This document shows positions 1 to 7,619 of a DNA stretch of 16,389 nucleotides, in pieces (the first letter of the stretch is position 1; the number at the start of each line of letters is the position of its first letter). This stretch comes from a bacterium. Its GTDB lineage: Bacteria > Bacillota_A > Clostridia > Lachnospirales > Lachnospiraceae. Position numbers and translations under genes: made by a program. The notes beneath the pieces are model-generated. The model worked only from the letters and a program-made list of their open reading frames with translations, did not search any database and was not told the DNA's origin. The stretch covers positions 1-16,389 of the forward strand of contig SFQZ01000066.1 in the NCBI GenBank assembly GCA_004562915.1, given 5' to 3'.

Positions 1-1
1 A

Positions 2-121
2 TCTGTTCAGCCAATGCCAATTATATATATCCTTACGATTATAATAATTTGTGTGGGGATTTTCCTTGTTTTTTGGGGGAGTAGAAGAAAAAGGAAAAGT
101 CATAATGGCGAAGGTGATTGA
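2..121 (+). CDS. C-terminal end of a membrane protein (partial)
   Basis: The frame is open from the window edge to a TGA at 119-121. It reads SVQPMP, then a strongly hydrophobic stretch of about 20 residues (IIYILTIIIICVGIFLVFWG), then a basic tail (SRRKRKSHNGEGD). A single terminal membrane helix followed by arginines and lysines is typical of the C-terminus of a Gram-positive surface or membrane-anchored protein with the tail in the cytoplasm. No LPXTG motif is visible in the six residues before the helix, so sortase anchoring cannot be argued from this window. The rest of the gene lies upstream, so the function is unknown. Its 3' end overlaps the ATG used for the regulator remnant at 105. 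Confidence 0.5.
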   Translation, partial: SVQPMPIIYILTIIIICVGIFLVFWGSRRKRKSHNGEGD

Positions 122-320
122 TATGTCGAAGTGTTATATAGAAGCTCTCATGTTTTTCCCAAAAGAGCAGATCTACGAAGCAGTCTGGAAAGCGGACCCG
201 GAGCAATGCGGGGCGGCGGTGGCGAATGTGGTGTATTCCCTTAGACGGAAGATCGGAGATGGGTACATAGAAACGGTGGTTGGGAGCGGGTATAGGTTTG
301 TGAGGGAACCAGAATTATAG
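105..320 (+). pseudogene. Truncated OmpR-type winged-helix regulator remnant (left copy)
   Basis: The translation contains KEQIYEAVWKADPEQ, NVVYSLRRKIGD and VVGSGYRFV. These are the recognition-helix and C-terminal hairpin signatures of OmpR/PhoB effector domains. The receiver domain and the first beta strands of the effector domain are missing: about 20 unrelated residues precede the homologous part. I chose the ATG at 105 because AAGGAAAAG lies just upstream; the frame is also open further upstream. It may be translated as a 71-residue protein, but the truncation and the near-identical fragment at 5118-5258 argue for a decayed gene. Its G+C content looks higher than that of the neighbouring genes. 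A free-standing DNA-binding domain is the alternative. Confidence 0.6.
171..302 (+). repeat. Direct repeat, left copy
   Basis: This segment aligns without gaps to 5121-5252, at a constant offset of 4950 bases, with 10 mismatches in 132 positions by eye. Both copies start at the codons for I-Y-E-A-V-W and end near the G-Y-R-F-V codons of a response-regulator effector domain. Sequence outside the block is unrelated. The two copies bracket the ABC transporter/two-component module. Confidence 0.9.
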
Positions 321-352
321 AAATAAGTAGTAATGAAATCATAAAATAGCAG

Positions 353-390
353 GGTGAGGAAACTTCTGAAAAAGAAGTCCTCACCTTTTT
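353..390 (+). terminator. Rho-independent terminator
   Basis: GGTGAGG (353-359) pairs with CCTCACC (379-385), and the stem continues with ACTTCT/AGAAGT across a two-A bulge, closing on a short A-rich loop. Five T residues follow directly. It ends transcription entering from the left before the ABC transporter promoter. Confidence 0.85.
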
Positions 391-463
391 GTATAACTAA
401 GAGGATATCAGAATTTTAATACAAACCTTTCATTGACTGTAAGTGTTTTATAGATTCGCCTTG

Positions 464-472
464 TGGTATGAT
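464..472 (+). promoter_or_regulatory. Probable extended -10 promoter for the ABC transporter
   Basis: TGGTATGAT has an upstream TG and a TATGAT hexamer at 467-472, placing the start site about 20 bases before the ATG at 500. The -35 region at the right distance (444-449) is poor. A TTGACT at 433-438 is too far away (28 bp) to pair with it. No BlaI-type operator is present. BceR-like regulators usually bind upstream of such promoters, but I could not define a site. Confidence 0.4.
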
Positions 473-499
473 ATGGACAGAACCAAAGGAGGTAATGAA

Positions 500-1273
500 A
501 TGAAACCTATTCTTGAGATTGAATCTTTGAAAAAATATTATGGCAAAGCAAAAAGCCAGACAAAGGCATTAGACGGCATTACATTTCAGGTGATGCCGGG
601 AGAGTTTTTGGGTATTATGGGAAGTAGCGGATCGGGCAAATCCACTTTACTGAATTGTATTGCCACTGTAATCCAGCCCAGCAGTGGCAGTATTATAATG
701 AACGGTAGACAGATACAAACGCTCAAAGGGGCGGTTCTGGCTGACTATCGAGGAAAAGAGATTGGCTATCTGTTCCAGAACTTTGAGCTGCTTGATAATC
801 TGACTGGGCGTGAAAACATTCTGCTTCCGCTATCTCTCCACGGTGTATCGGAAAAAGAAAGCAATAAGCGTTTGGAAAGGTTGGCTTCCTATTTGGAGGT
901 AAAAGATGTCCTGAATAAATTCCCATCTCAGATGTCCGGTGGACAAAAACAGAGAATTGCCGCGGCCAGGGCATTGATTCTCAATCCAGGAATTATTCTC
1001 GCTGATGAGCCTACTGGTGCCTTGGATTCCAAAAATGCAAAGGCGCTGATGGAGAAACTTTCCGGACTAAATCAGGATGCAAATACTACGATTCTGATGG
1101 TAACGCATGACTCCAATGCAGCCAGTTACTGCAAGCGGATTCTGTTTATTCAGGATGGCATTATCTTCCATGAGCTTCGCCGGGATATCCCGAATGAATC
1201 CCAGCAGGAATTTTATTCCCGCATTTTGAAGGTAATGGCGCAGTTAGGAGGTGGCAGCGCAAATGTTCTTTAA
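500..1273 (+). CDS. BceA-type ABC transporter ATP-binding protein
   Basis: This is the cytoplasmic ATPase of an antimicrobial-peptide sensing and detoxification transporter; with its permease it would use ATP to free membrane targets from peptide antibiotics. In the 257-residue product the Walker A is GSSGSGKS (41-48), the Q-loop glutamine is near 93, the ABC signature MSGGQ is at 145-149, Walker B IILADEP is at 165-171, and the H-loop histidine is at 203. Length and the 'LFQNFELLDNLTGREN' pattern fit the MacB/BceA subfamily. The ATG at 500 is preferred because AAAGGAGG (485-492) precedes it at 7 nt; the frame extends upstream to 443, but that would place the start before the likely promoter. 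The 3' end overlaps the permease start by 11 nt, implying translational coupling. The substrate is not predictable. Confidence 0.93.
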   Translation: MKPILEIESLKKYYGKAKSQTKALDGITFQVMPGEFLGIMGSSGSGKSTLLNCIATVIQPSSGSIIMNGRQIQTLKGAVLADYRGKEIGYLFQNFELLDNLTGRENILLPLSLHGVSEKESNKRLERLASYLEVKDVLNKFPSQMSGGQKQRIAAARALILNPGIILADEPTGALDSKNAKALMEKLSGLNQDANTTILMVTHDSNAASYCKRILFIQDGIIFHELRRDIPNESQQEFYSRILKVMAQLGGGSANVL

Positions 1274-3326
1274 GTTGATTTCCCGCAATAGCAAAAGAAA
1301 CCGAAAGGAAAACGGTTTGTTCTTTAGCTCGCTGCTGGTTTCTATCATTGCTTTTTACATTATTCTGTCGTTGCCGAATCAGGATGTGATGATTTTTCTG
1401 GCTCAGATGGAAAGTGATGCAGTAGATAGATTGATGGCGATGATTCCTGTGTTTTTTGGAATGACCTTGTTTATTCTGTTTTTCCTCATTTACTACGCCA
1501 GTAAGTTTCAGTTAGAACGGCGCAGGCATGAACTTGGTGTATATTTGATGATGGGAATGCGCCGTATTAAACTGTTTGCAATGCTACTGGCAGAAGATTT
1601 ACGGAACAGTGTTGTTTCTCTACTCATCGGATTACCTGTTGCGGTTTTGCTGTCAGAACTGATTAGCCTGATTACTGCCCGACTGGTGGGCCTTGGAATT
1701 GTCGGTCATCAAATATCCTTCTCCCTGAAAGCTGTACTATGGACAGCAGCAGGATTTCTCATGATTAAATTTGCAGCATTTTTAATTCTCAGCATCAGAA
1801 TCAGTAGGCAGGAGATAGGCTCGTTGCTTGTTGATACACCGGATGGGGCTAAAAAACGATTACCTGCATTTTTCTATGCACTTTCGCTTTTGGGTGGTAT
1901 TCTTTGCTTGATTGTAGCCTACACAATGGCTATTCATGGGGAAACATGGTCCGGGTTTGCAATGATGGGATTGACGGTTTTTCTTGGTATTTTAGGTACA
2001 ATCGCTTTCTTTTGGGGCTTCCGGTCGGTGATTAGTGTTATTGTGAAATCTGGTAGAAAGGATCGTCAGCTTCATGTGTTTAATTTTCGTCAGATACAAG
2101 AAACTGTTGTCTACCGTTCCGGCACACTTGCGATCTGTTCTCTGCTTATTTTGACTGCTCTCTGCTGCTTCGGGGCTGGTGTAGGGATTTCCCGTTTCTA
2201 CGGAGAGGCCGAGCAGCATGTTCTGGACTATACTTTTGAAGGTAATGAGGACAGTGCTGATACAGCAGCAATTCGGCAGACATTGTCTGAGTACCAATTA
2301 GACACTCAATTTTCTGATTTATTTGAGATGAAGGTAGGGCATATCAGCACAACTGATGACACGGACAATGCTTTCCAGATGGAAGCGGTCATGTCTGCTC
2401 TGCGTGAAATGCAGCCTTCTGAAGACAGAGATGTTCTTCTTAACAATCTTGGCTATGCCACTTATCCGTATCTGATTTCTGCGAGCAGCTATAATCATCT
2501 CCTTTCTGCTGCCGGCCTACCAGAATTGGAATTGGACTCGGATGAAGCTGCTGTCTATATAGATAGCGAGTTTACCACTGATGAGCGGATAGCAATTTTA
2601 CGCAGCATTCTTGAAAACAGGCCGAAAGCTTTTCTGGATGGAAAAACGATTTATCTCACGGGAACCGTGCAGACGACCAATTTGGTTACAGATCGTTCCA
2701 TCACATTATCTTTTGCATTGATCCTACCGGATGAAGTGTTTGAATATTATACACAGGATGATTATAATATTTATCTCAATGGCGTTTTGGGAAAGAGCGC
2801 AGAAGAAAATACAAGCCTCATGTCCGCTATATCGGATATGAATAAAAAACTGGATGAAGTAGGCTTGCATTATGAAAGTTATCTGCAAAACATGGGAAGG
2901 CAGCTGTTTTATATGGTAGCAGCCAGTTACATTACCATTTACCTGGCGATTATCTTTCTGATTATTGCAAATACCATTATTGGTGTACAATTTCTCATCA
3001 GTCAACAGAAATCAAGCCGCCGTTACCGGACACTGATTCATTTAGGCGCTGCGTACCCTATTCTGTGCAAGTCTGCCAGAAAACAGATTAACTGGTACTT
3101 TGGTATTCCTGTTATTATGGCCGCTTTTAGCAGCCTGTTTGGAGTTCGTGCATTGCTTACCGGGATTTTGTCCTCTCGGGCAAAATCCAACTTGTCCGAA
3201 ATGATGATTATTTCTGCCGCTATGATTTTGGTGCTTTGTGTGATAGAATATATTTATATCGCTGTTGTGAAACGAACAAGTGACCATTACCTTCTGACCC
3301 TGATGGTTCCAGAGCGCGAAGAATAA
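1263..3326 (+). CDS. BceB-type FtsX-like ABC permease
   Basis: This is the membrane partner of the preceding ATPase. The 687-residue protein shows about ten hydrophobic segments in the BceB order. Two lie in the first 80 residues. A group follows up to residue ~310, including LLIGLPVAVLLSELISLI and LGILGTIAFFWGF. A hydrophilic region of roughly 230 residues (about 310-540) comes next, then three more helices at the C-terminus. The large extracytoplasmic domain between TM7 and TM8 is the hallmark of BceB/VraE permeases and is thought to bind the peptide-target complex. The ATG at 1263 is chosen because AGGAGG ends at 1251 (11-nt spacer) and MFFKLISRNSKRN matches the family N-terminus; a GTG at 1251 lies in the Shine-Dalgarno itself. 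In this family the permease also signals to the kinase encoded just downstream. Confidence 0.92.
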   Translation: MFFKLISRNSKRNRKENGLFFSSLLVSIIAFYIILSLPNQDVMIFLAQMESDAVDRLMAMIPVFFGMTLFILFFLIYYASKFQLERRRHELGVYLMMGMRRIKLFAMLLAEDLRNSVVSLLIGLPVAVLLSELISLITARLVGLGIVGHQISFSLKAVLWTAAGFLMIKFAAFLILSIRISRQEIGSLLVDTPDGAKKRLPAFFYALSLLGGILCLIVAYTMAIHGETWSGFAMMGLTVFLGILGTIAFFWGFRSVISVIVKSGRKDRQLHVFNFRQIQETVVYRSGTLAICSLLILTALCCFGAGVGISRFYGEAEQHVLDYTFEGNEDSADTAAIRQTLSEYQLDTQFSDLFEMKVGHISTTDDTDNAFQMEAVMSALREMQPSEDRDVLLNNLGYATYPYLISASSYNHLLSAAGLPELELDSDEAAVYIDSEFTTDERIAILRSILENRPKAFLDGKTIYLTGTVQTTNLVTDRSITLSFALILPDEVFEYYTQDDYNIYLNGVLGKSAEENTSLMSAISDMNKKLDEVGLHYESYLQNMGRQLFYMVAASYITIYLAIIFLIIANTIIGVQFLISQQKSSRRYRTLIHLGAAYPILCKSARKQINWYFGIPVIMAAFSSLFGVRALLTGILSSRAKSNLSEMMIISAAMILVLCVIEYIYIAVVKRTSDHYLLTLMVPEREE

Positions 3327-3362
3327 TATTGCAGATTATAAAGAAGAAAGGGGGAAAGTCCT

Positions 3363-4043
3363 ATGAAACGTATTGCAGTTGTAGAAGATGAATTTCTCAT
3401 GCGGGAAGAATTATCGGATATTCTGCGTAAGGCAGAATATCAAGTCGATGAAATCTGCGTATTTGAAGATGTGGCGGAACAGCTTTTGGAGCTTTCCCCT
3501 GATCTGATTCTTTTGGATTTGAATTTGCCGGGGACCAGTGGATTCCAGATTTGCCGGGAAGTGAAACAGAAAAGTTCCATTCCTGTTCTTGTGCTTACTT
3601 CTCGTGACCAACTCCGTGATGAATTACATGCACTGGATTTGGGAGCTGACGAATATCTGACCAAGCCATGTAGAAAAGAGCGGCTTTTGGCTCGTGTGTC
3701 TAACGTAATGAAGCGATACGAAGGCCGATCAAATTTGTTGGAAGGGGCCGGTTTTCTTTTAGATAGGCAAACATACACGCTATATATTCACAATAATTCT
3801 GTCATTCTCCCAAAGAATCAGGGAAAAATCCTTGAAGTGTTTTTAACACATGGCGATGAAATCGTTTCAAAGGAAGAATTGTGTCTGGCAATCTGGGGGA
3901 CCACAGAATTTATTGATGAAAATGCGCTTCAGGTTAATTTGACACGGCTGAAAAAGACTATGGCAAATCTTATGATGTGTCAGCAGATTGTTCCTGTCCG
4001 TGGAATTGGCTATCGGCTCGTAGCGGAAGGTGCGCCATTATGA
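3363..4043 (+). CDS. OmpR/BceR-type response regulator
   Basis: A 226-residue two-domain regulator. The receiver domain (1-118) has the acidic pocket E8-D9, phospho-acceptor D52 in LILLDLNLPG, and conserved K101 in YLTKPC. The winged-helix effector domain (about 130-222) ends in VPVRGIGYRLV. It would activate the upstream transporter promoter when phosphorylated by the kinase, in which it overlaps by 4 nt (ATGA). AAGGGGGAAAG precedes the ATG, 36 nt after the permease stop, so it is probably co-transcribed with the transporter. Its effector domain is clearly different from the two remnants at 105-320 and 5118-5258, so those are not duplications of this gene. Confidence 0.93.
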   Translation: MKRIAVVEDEFLMREELSDILRKAEYQVDEICVFEDVAEQLLELSPDLILLDLNLPGTSGFQICREVKQKSSIPVLVLTSRDQLRDELHALDLGADEYLTKPCRKERLLARVSNVMKRYEGRSNLLEGAGFLLDRQTYTLYIHNNSVILPKNQGKILEVFLTHGDEIVSKEELCLAIWGTTEFIDENALQVNLTRLKKTMANLMMCQQIVPVRGIGYRLVAEGAPL

Positions 4044-5062
4044 AGCGTGTCATTAAGTCACTCTTACAATATATCCCGTGGCTTCTGCTTTTGCTGGGGA
4101 TCGATCTGTTTGCTGCATTACTCCTATGGCTCGCTGATGTGCAGGCGTTTTATGCCCTAATGATTGTGATTGTACTTGTTACGGTTCTTTTATTCACTTT
4201 GGTGTGCGGTGTACTTATCCATTTGGAACGAAAGAAGGAACAAGCATTTTTAACTTTCCTCCATAATCCAGATGAATACCATGAGGAATTACTGTTGGAA
4301 ACCGTCAGCGTAGCACAAAGAGAATATATTCGTCAGCTTGGAAAAACTCTACGCGACAAACAACTTGCCTATACTGAGCTTCAAACACAATTAAGCGATT
4401 ATGAAGAATATGTCGAGTCATGGGCGCATGAAACGAAAACGCCGCTTTCCTTATTGACATTGCTTCTTGACAACCGCAGAGATGAATTATCTCCTATTGT
4501 GAGTTTTAAGCTGGATTATATCCGAAACCGTATACAGGAATCGGTTGACCAGATGCTATTTTACGCGCGGGTAAAGAGTACGAGAAAAGATTACCTGTTC
4601 GAGCATATCTGTATACGAATGTGCATCGAAGATGTGCTGGATGATTACAGACCATTGCTGGATGAAAAACAGTTTCAGATTCAGTTCCGTTTGTCTGACG
4701 ATACAGTTTATACTGACCGGAGAGGACTTTACTTTCTCCTCGGACAGATTATCGGCAATTCCATAAAATATTGTGGTGAGGGGCCGGAATTATGCTTTTC
4801 GTCTTTTCAAAGGGATGGCTGTTATGTGTTAAGTATCAAGGATAACGGAGTTGGCGTCCGAAGCTGCGACCTGCCTTATGTATTTGAAAAAGGTTTTACG
4901 GGTGATTCTGGCGAGGGCAGGAAGAAAGCTACAGGTATGGGATTGTATCTTGCAAAGGAAATTGCAGAGGGGTTAAATATAATCTTGAGCGCAAATTCTG
5001 AATGGGGCAATGGATTTGAGATGCAGGTTGCGTTCCCTGTAGTTGATGAGAATCCGTATTAA
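4040..5062 (+). CDS. BceS-type intramembrane-sensing histidine kinase
   Basis: A 340-residue kinase. Two helices (about 12-31 and 37-60) are separated by only a few residues, so there is almost no extracellular sensor; this is the intramembrane-sensing design in which the BceAB permease supplies the signal. The phospho-acceptor is H130 in SWAHETKTPLSLL. The N-box asparagine is about 240 (LGQIIGNSIKY), the G1 box is KDNGVGV (267-273), and the G2 box is GMGLYLAKEI (299-308). The ATG at 4040 overlaps the response regulator stop as ATGA and yields a typical MKRVIKSLLQY start. The frame is open upstream to 3977, but that part lies inside the regulator. Order and coupling indicate one ATPase-permease-regulator-kinase operon. 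Confidence 0.92.
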   Translation: MKRVIKSLLQYIPWLLLLLGIDLFAALLLWLADVQAFYALMIVIVLVTVLLFTLVCGVLIHLERKKEQAFLTFLHNPDEYHEELLLETVSVAQREYIRQLGKTLRDKQLAYTELQTQLSDYEEYVESWAHETKTPLSLLTLLLDNRRDELSPIVSFKLDYIRNRIQESVDQMLFYARVKSTRKDYLFEHICIRMCIEDVLDDYRPLLDEKQFQIQFRLSDDTVYTDRRGLYFLLGQIIGNSIKYCGEGPELCFSSFQRDGCYVLSIKDNGVGVRSCDLPYVFEKGFTGDSGEGRKKATGMGLYLAKEIAEGLNIILSANSEWGNGFEMQVAFPVVDENPY

Positions 5063-5117
5063 CCAACAGACTATTTACCGCAATAATCATCCACCCCTCT
5101 GGGTTCTTTCACATTCC

Positions 5118-5258
5118 ATGATTTACGAAGCAGTCTGGAAAGCGGACCCGGAGCATTGCGGGGCGGCAGTGGCGAATGTGCTGTGTTCCCTTAGACGAAA
5201 GATCGGAGAGGGGTACATAAAAACGGTGGTTGGGAGTGGGTATCGGTTTGTGGGATAG
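5118..5258 (+). pseudogene. Truncated OmpR-type winged-helix regulator remnant (right copy)
   Basis: The product begins M-IYEAVWKADPEHC and ends VVGSGYRFVG, the same last 45 or so residues of an OmpR-type effector domain found at 105-320. The receiver domain and the N-terminal half of the DNA-binding domain are absent. No good ribosome binding site precedes the ATG at 5118, and the frame is open back to 5043 through non-homologous sequence overlapping the kinase end. A real terminator follows at once (5264-5307), as expected behind the 3' end of a former gene. I regard it as a gene fragment and not a functional protein. Confidence 0.65.
5121..5252 (+). repeat. Direct repeat, right copy
   Basis: The partner of 171-302: the same 132-bp block with 10 mismatches and no gaps. 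Mismatches fall at silent and non-silent positions alike (for example GTGTAT versus CTGTGT near 231/5181), so the copies have diverged for some time. Confidence 0.9.
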
Positions 5259-5263
5259 TTATG

Positions 5264-5307
5264 ATCCCTTGGAGCAGTGCAAAGAGCCTGTTCCGGGGGA
5301 TTTTTTT
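5264..5307 (+). terminator. Rho-independent terminator
   Basis: ATCCCTTGGAGCAG (5264-5277) pairs over 14 bp with CTGTTCCGGGGGAT (5288-5301), using three G-T wobbles, around a 10-base loop. Seven T residues follow (5301-5307). It isolates the kinase operon and regulator remnant from the PBP operon promoters. Confidence 0.8.
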
Positions 5308-5352
5308 GTCTACCGGGGTCATAGCGATGTGTTCTCTTTTATGAAAGATAAC

Positions 5353-5381
5353 TTGACTTCTAACTCTTACTGGTGTAATAT
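5353..5381 (+). promoter_or_regulatory. PBP operon promoter P1 (distal)
   Basis: TTGACT (5353-5358), 17 bp, TAATAT (5376-5381). The -10 box overlaps the right arm of the operator at 5367-5378, so a bound BlaI dimer would block RNA polymerase. Confidence 0.75.
5367..5378. promoter_or_regulatory. BlaI/MecI-type operator O1
   Basis: TTACTGGTGTAA fits the inverted repeat TTACA-NN-TGTAA with one mismatch in ten arm positions. It covers the spacer and -10 of promoter P1. Confidence 0.7.
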
Positions 5382-5413
5382 TTAGGCGTGTGTAGGATTC
5401 TGAAACAAATTTT

Positions 5414-5442
5414 TTTACATCAAAATCTTACAAGTGTAATAT
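5414..5442 (+). promoter_or_regulatory. PBP operon promoter P2 (proximal)
   Basis: TTTACA (5414-5419), 17 bp, TAATAT (5437-5442). It has the same -10 sequence and the same operator placement as P1, 61 bp downstream. The predicted start is about 50 bases before the PBP ATG. Confidence 0.7.
5428..5439. promoter_or_regulatory. BlaI/MecI-type operator O2
   Basis: TTACAAGTGTAA matches TTACA-NN-TGTAA at all ten arm positions and overlaps the -10 box of P2. The centre-to-centre distance to O1 is 61 bp. Confidence 0.85.
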
Positions 5443-5498
5443 TTTAAGAAAAGACCGTACACTGAAAAAAGATATAAGCATAGTGAATGGAGGTCAAT

Positions 5499-7619
5499 AT
5501 GAAGAGAGAAAAAAGCAGACGTAGGAAGAAGAAAACAAGGGGCAGACTTTTGTGGATTGCGGTTACCGTTACGGGAATGGCTGTGGTAACTTTTGCAGTA
5601 TGTGTGGCAGGAAGAATGACAAAAGGAAATGAGTGGGAGACACCAGAAGAACTTTTAGTCAAGTACATGGATCATATCCCCAAACAAGAGTATGAGCAAA
5701 TGTATGCAATGTTAAATGTCGAGGCATCCGGAAATGTCAGTCAGGAAGATTACATAAAGCGAAATTCGGCTATTTATGAAGGAATTGAAGTACAGAATAT
5801 GACAGTTGAGATTTTGACATATGATGAGGAACAAAGGAAGATCACTTACCAGACAACCTTTGATACGGCGGCCGGAAGTATCAGCTTTGCGAATGATGCA
5901 GTTTTCTTAAAGGGCGAAAAGGGGTATGAGCTGGTTTGGGATGATTCCCTGATTTTTCCGGATCTAACCTCTGCGGATAAGGTAAGAGTTACTACTACCC
6001 GGGCAGAACGGGGAGAAATTTTGGACAGAAACGGGCGCACTCTTGCGGGAAAAGGTACGGCATCTTCGGTGGGAATTGTTCCTAGCAAGCTGGAAAATAG
6101 AGAGGAGGCAATTGCAGGGATTGCAGAACTGCTGGAAACCACACCGGAAACGATAGAGCAGAATCTGTCAGCGCAGTGGGTAAAGGAGGATTCCTTTGTA
6201 CCGCTCAAGACCATTCCGAAGGTGGAAGAAATTGAGCTGATGAAAATTTCGCCGGATGAAGAGGTTCTGAAAGAGTTGGAAAGACAAGAAAAGTTACTGG
6301 AGATTCCCGGTGTGATGATATCGGATGTAGAAGTACGGAAATATCCGTTAGGAGAAGCAGCAGCGCATTTGGTCGGATATGTTCAAAGTGTTACTGCAGA
6401 AGATTTGGAGGAGCATACAGGAGAAGGATATACCTCGAATAGTGTAATCGGCCGAAGTGGAATGGAGGGATTGTTTGAGAGTGAACTGAAGGGTCAGAAT
6501 GGATGCAGAATTTACATTGTGGATTCGGAAGGCAACGAGAAGAAAGAACTTGCCTGTATTCTGGTACAGCATGGACAGGACATTCAGCTTACGATAGACG
6601 CCAATTTACAGGTTTCGCTGTATGAACAGTTTAAGGAAGATAAAAGCTGCTCGGTAGCCATGAATCCTTATACGGGGGAGGTATTGGCGCTGGTCAGTAC
6701 ACCATCTTATGACAATAATGATTTCATTATGGGATTATCCAGTGAGAAGTGGACTGTATTGAGCGAGGGTGAGGATAAGCCCATGTACAACCGGTTCCGG
6801 CAGGTATGGTGTCCGGGATCTACCTTCAAGCCAATTACGGCTGCCATTGGTTTGGAATCAGGAGCAATCGATCCGACCGAGGATTACGGGAACGTAGGAT
6901 TAAGCTGGCAAAAAGATACATCGTGGGGCTCCTATTATGTGACAACGCTTCATGCGTATGAACCGGTCATTTTGGAGAATGCGCTGATATACTCAGATAA
7001 TATTTATTTTGCGAAAGCAGCCTTGAAAATCGGTGCGGAGGAAATGGAGAGATCATTGACGCGGTTTGGATTCAATGAGGAACTGCCATTTGAAATCAAG
7101 ATGGCGCAGTCGCAATATTCAAATACGGAAAATATAGAAACAGAAATACAGTTGGCTGACAGTGGCTATGGGCAAGGACAGGTATTGGTAAATCCATTGC
7201 ATATGGCATGTATTTATACCGCGTTTTGCAATGAAGGCAATATTGTAAAGCCATATCTGGTCTATCAGAAAGAGGCGGCTGCGGAGTATTGGATACCGGA
7301 AGCCTTCTCCGATGAGACTGCGGAACGGGTACTGGAGGGAACAAAAAAGGTGATCAATGATCCGAACGGAACCGGATATGCAGCACATCGGGATGATATT
7401 GTGTTGGCTGGAAAGACGGGAACCGCAGAAATCAAGGCATCAAAAGAGGATACGTCCGGTACGGAATTAGGATGGTTTGCTGTCTTTACAGCAGAGCAAT
7501 CGGCGGAACGCCCGATCTTGATAATCAGTATGACGGAAGATGTAAAAGGGAGAGGAGGCAGCGGATATGTTGTGGAAAAAGACCGGCTGGTTTTGGAAGA
7601 TTGGTTTAGCGGCAATTAG
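5499..7619 (+). CDS. MecA/PBP5-like class B penicillin-binding protein (transpeptidase)
   Basis: This would cross-link peptidoglycan outside the membrane; the architecture is that of low-affinity PBPs that keep working when beta-lactams block the normal enzymes. The 706-residue product has a very basic N-terminus, one membrane anchor (about 17-39), and an NTF2-like MecA_N-type domain (about 45-155). A PBP dimerisation region follows with RGEILDRNGR (171-180), then the transpeptidase domain. All three active-site motifs are present: S441-TFK, SDN (499-501) and KTGT (639-642). Length is slightly above MecA and PBP5. The ATG at 5499 is chosen because GGAGG ends 5 nt before it; an in-frame ATG at 5487 overlaps that Shine-Dalgarno. 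Two BlaI-type operators lie in its promoter region. Low drug affinity is inferred from family and regulation, not visible directly. Confidence 0.93.
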   Translation: MKREKSRRRKKKTRGRLLWIAVTVTGMAVVTFAVCVAGRMTKGNEWETPEELLVKYMDHIPKQEYEQMYAMLNVEASGNVSQEDYIKRNSAIYEGIEVQNMTVEILTYDEEQRKITYQTTFDTAAGSISFANDAVFLKGEKGYELVWDDSLIFPDLTSADKVRVTTTRAERGEILDRNGRTLAGKGTASSVGIVPSKLENREEAIAGIAELLETTPETIEQNLSAQWVKEDSFVPLKTIPKVEEIELMKISPDEEVLKELERQEKLLEIPGVMISDVEVRKYPLGEAAAHLVGYVQSVTAEDLEEHTGEGYTSNSVIGRSGMEGLFESELKGQNGCRIYIVDSEGNEKKELACILVQHGQDIQLTIDANLQVSLYEQFKEDKSCSVAMNPYTGEVLALVSTPSYDNNDFIMGLSSEKWTVLSEGEDKPMYNRFRQVWCPGSTFKPITAAIGLESGAIDPTEDYGNVGLSWQKDTSWGSYYVTTLHAYEPVILENALIYSDNIYFAKAALKIGAEEMERSLTRFGFNEELPFEIKMAQSQYSNTENIETEIQLADSGYGQGQVLVNPLHMACIYTAFCNEGNIVKPYLVYQKEAAAEYWIPEAFSDETAERVLEGTKKVINDPNGTGYAAHRDDIVLAGKTGTAEIKASKEDTSGTELGWFAVFTAEQSAERPILIISMTEDVKGRGGSGYVVEKDRLVLEDWFSGN

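Noticed and set aside
433..444. Possible BlaI half-site (TGTAA) near the ABC transporter promoter
   Set aside because: Only one arm is present (CATTGACTGTAA); the left arm does not match, and the module has its own two-component system.
443..499. Upstream extension of the ABC ATPase reading frame to an ATG at 443
   Set aside because: The first 19 residues do not fit the family, and the frame would begin before the likely -10 at 467-472. The ATG at 500 has a strong AAAGGAGG.
5846..6214. 122-residue minus-strand frame inside the PBP gene
   Set aside because: It is a serine-rich shadow of a well-supported gene; no ribosome binding site or family pattern was found. The same applies to 7265-7615 and 7467-7820 on the minus strand.
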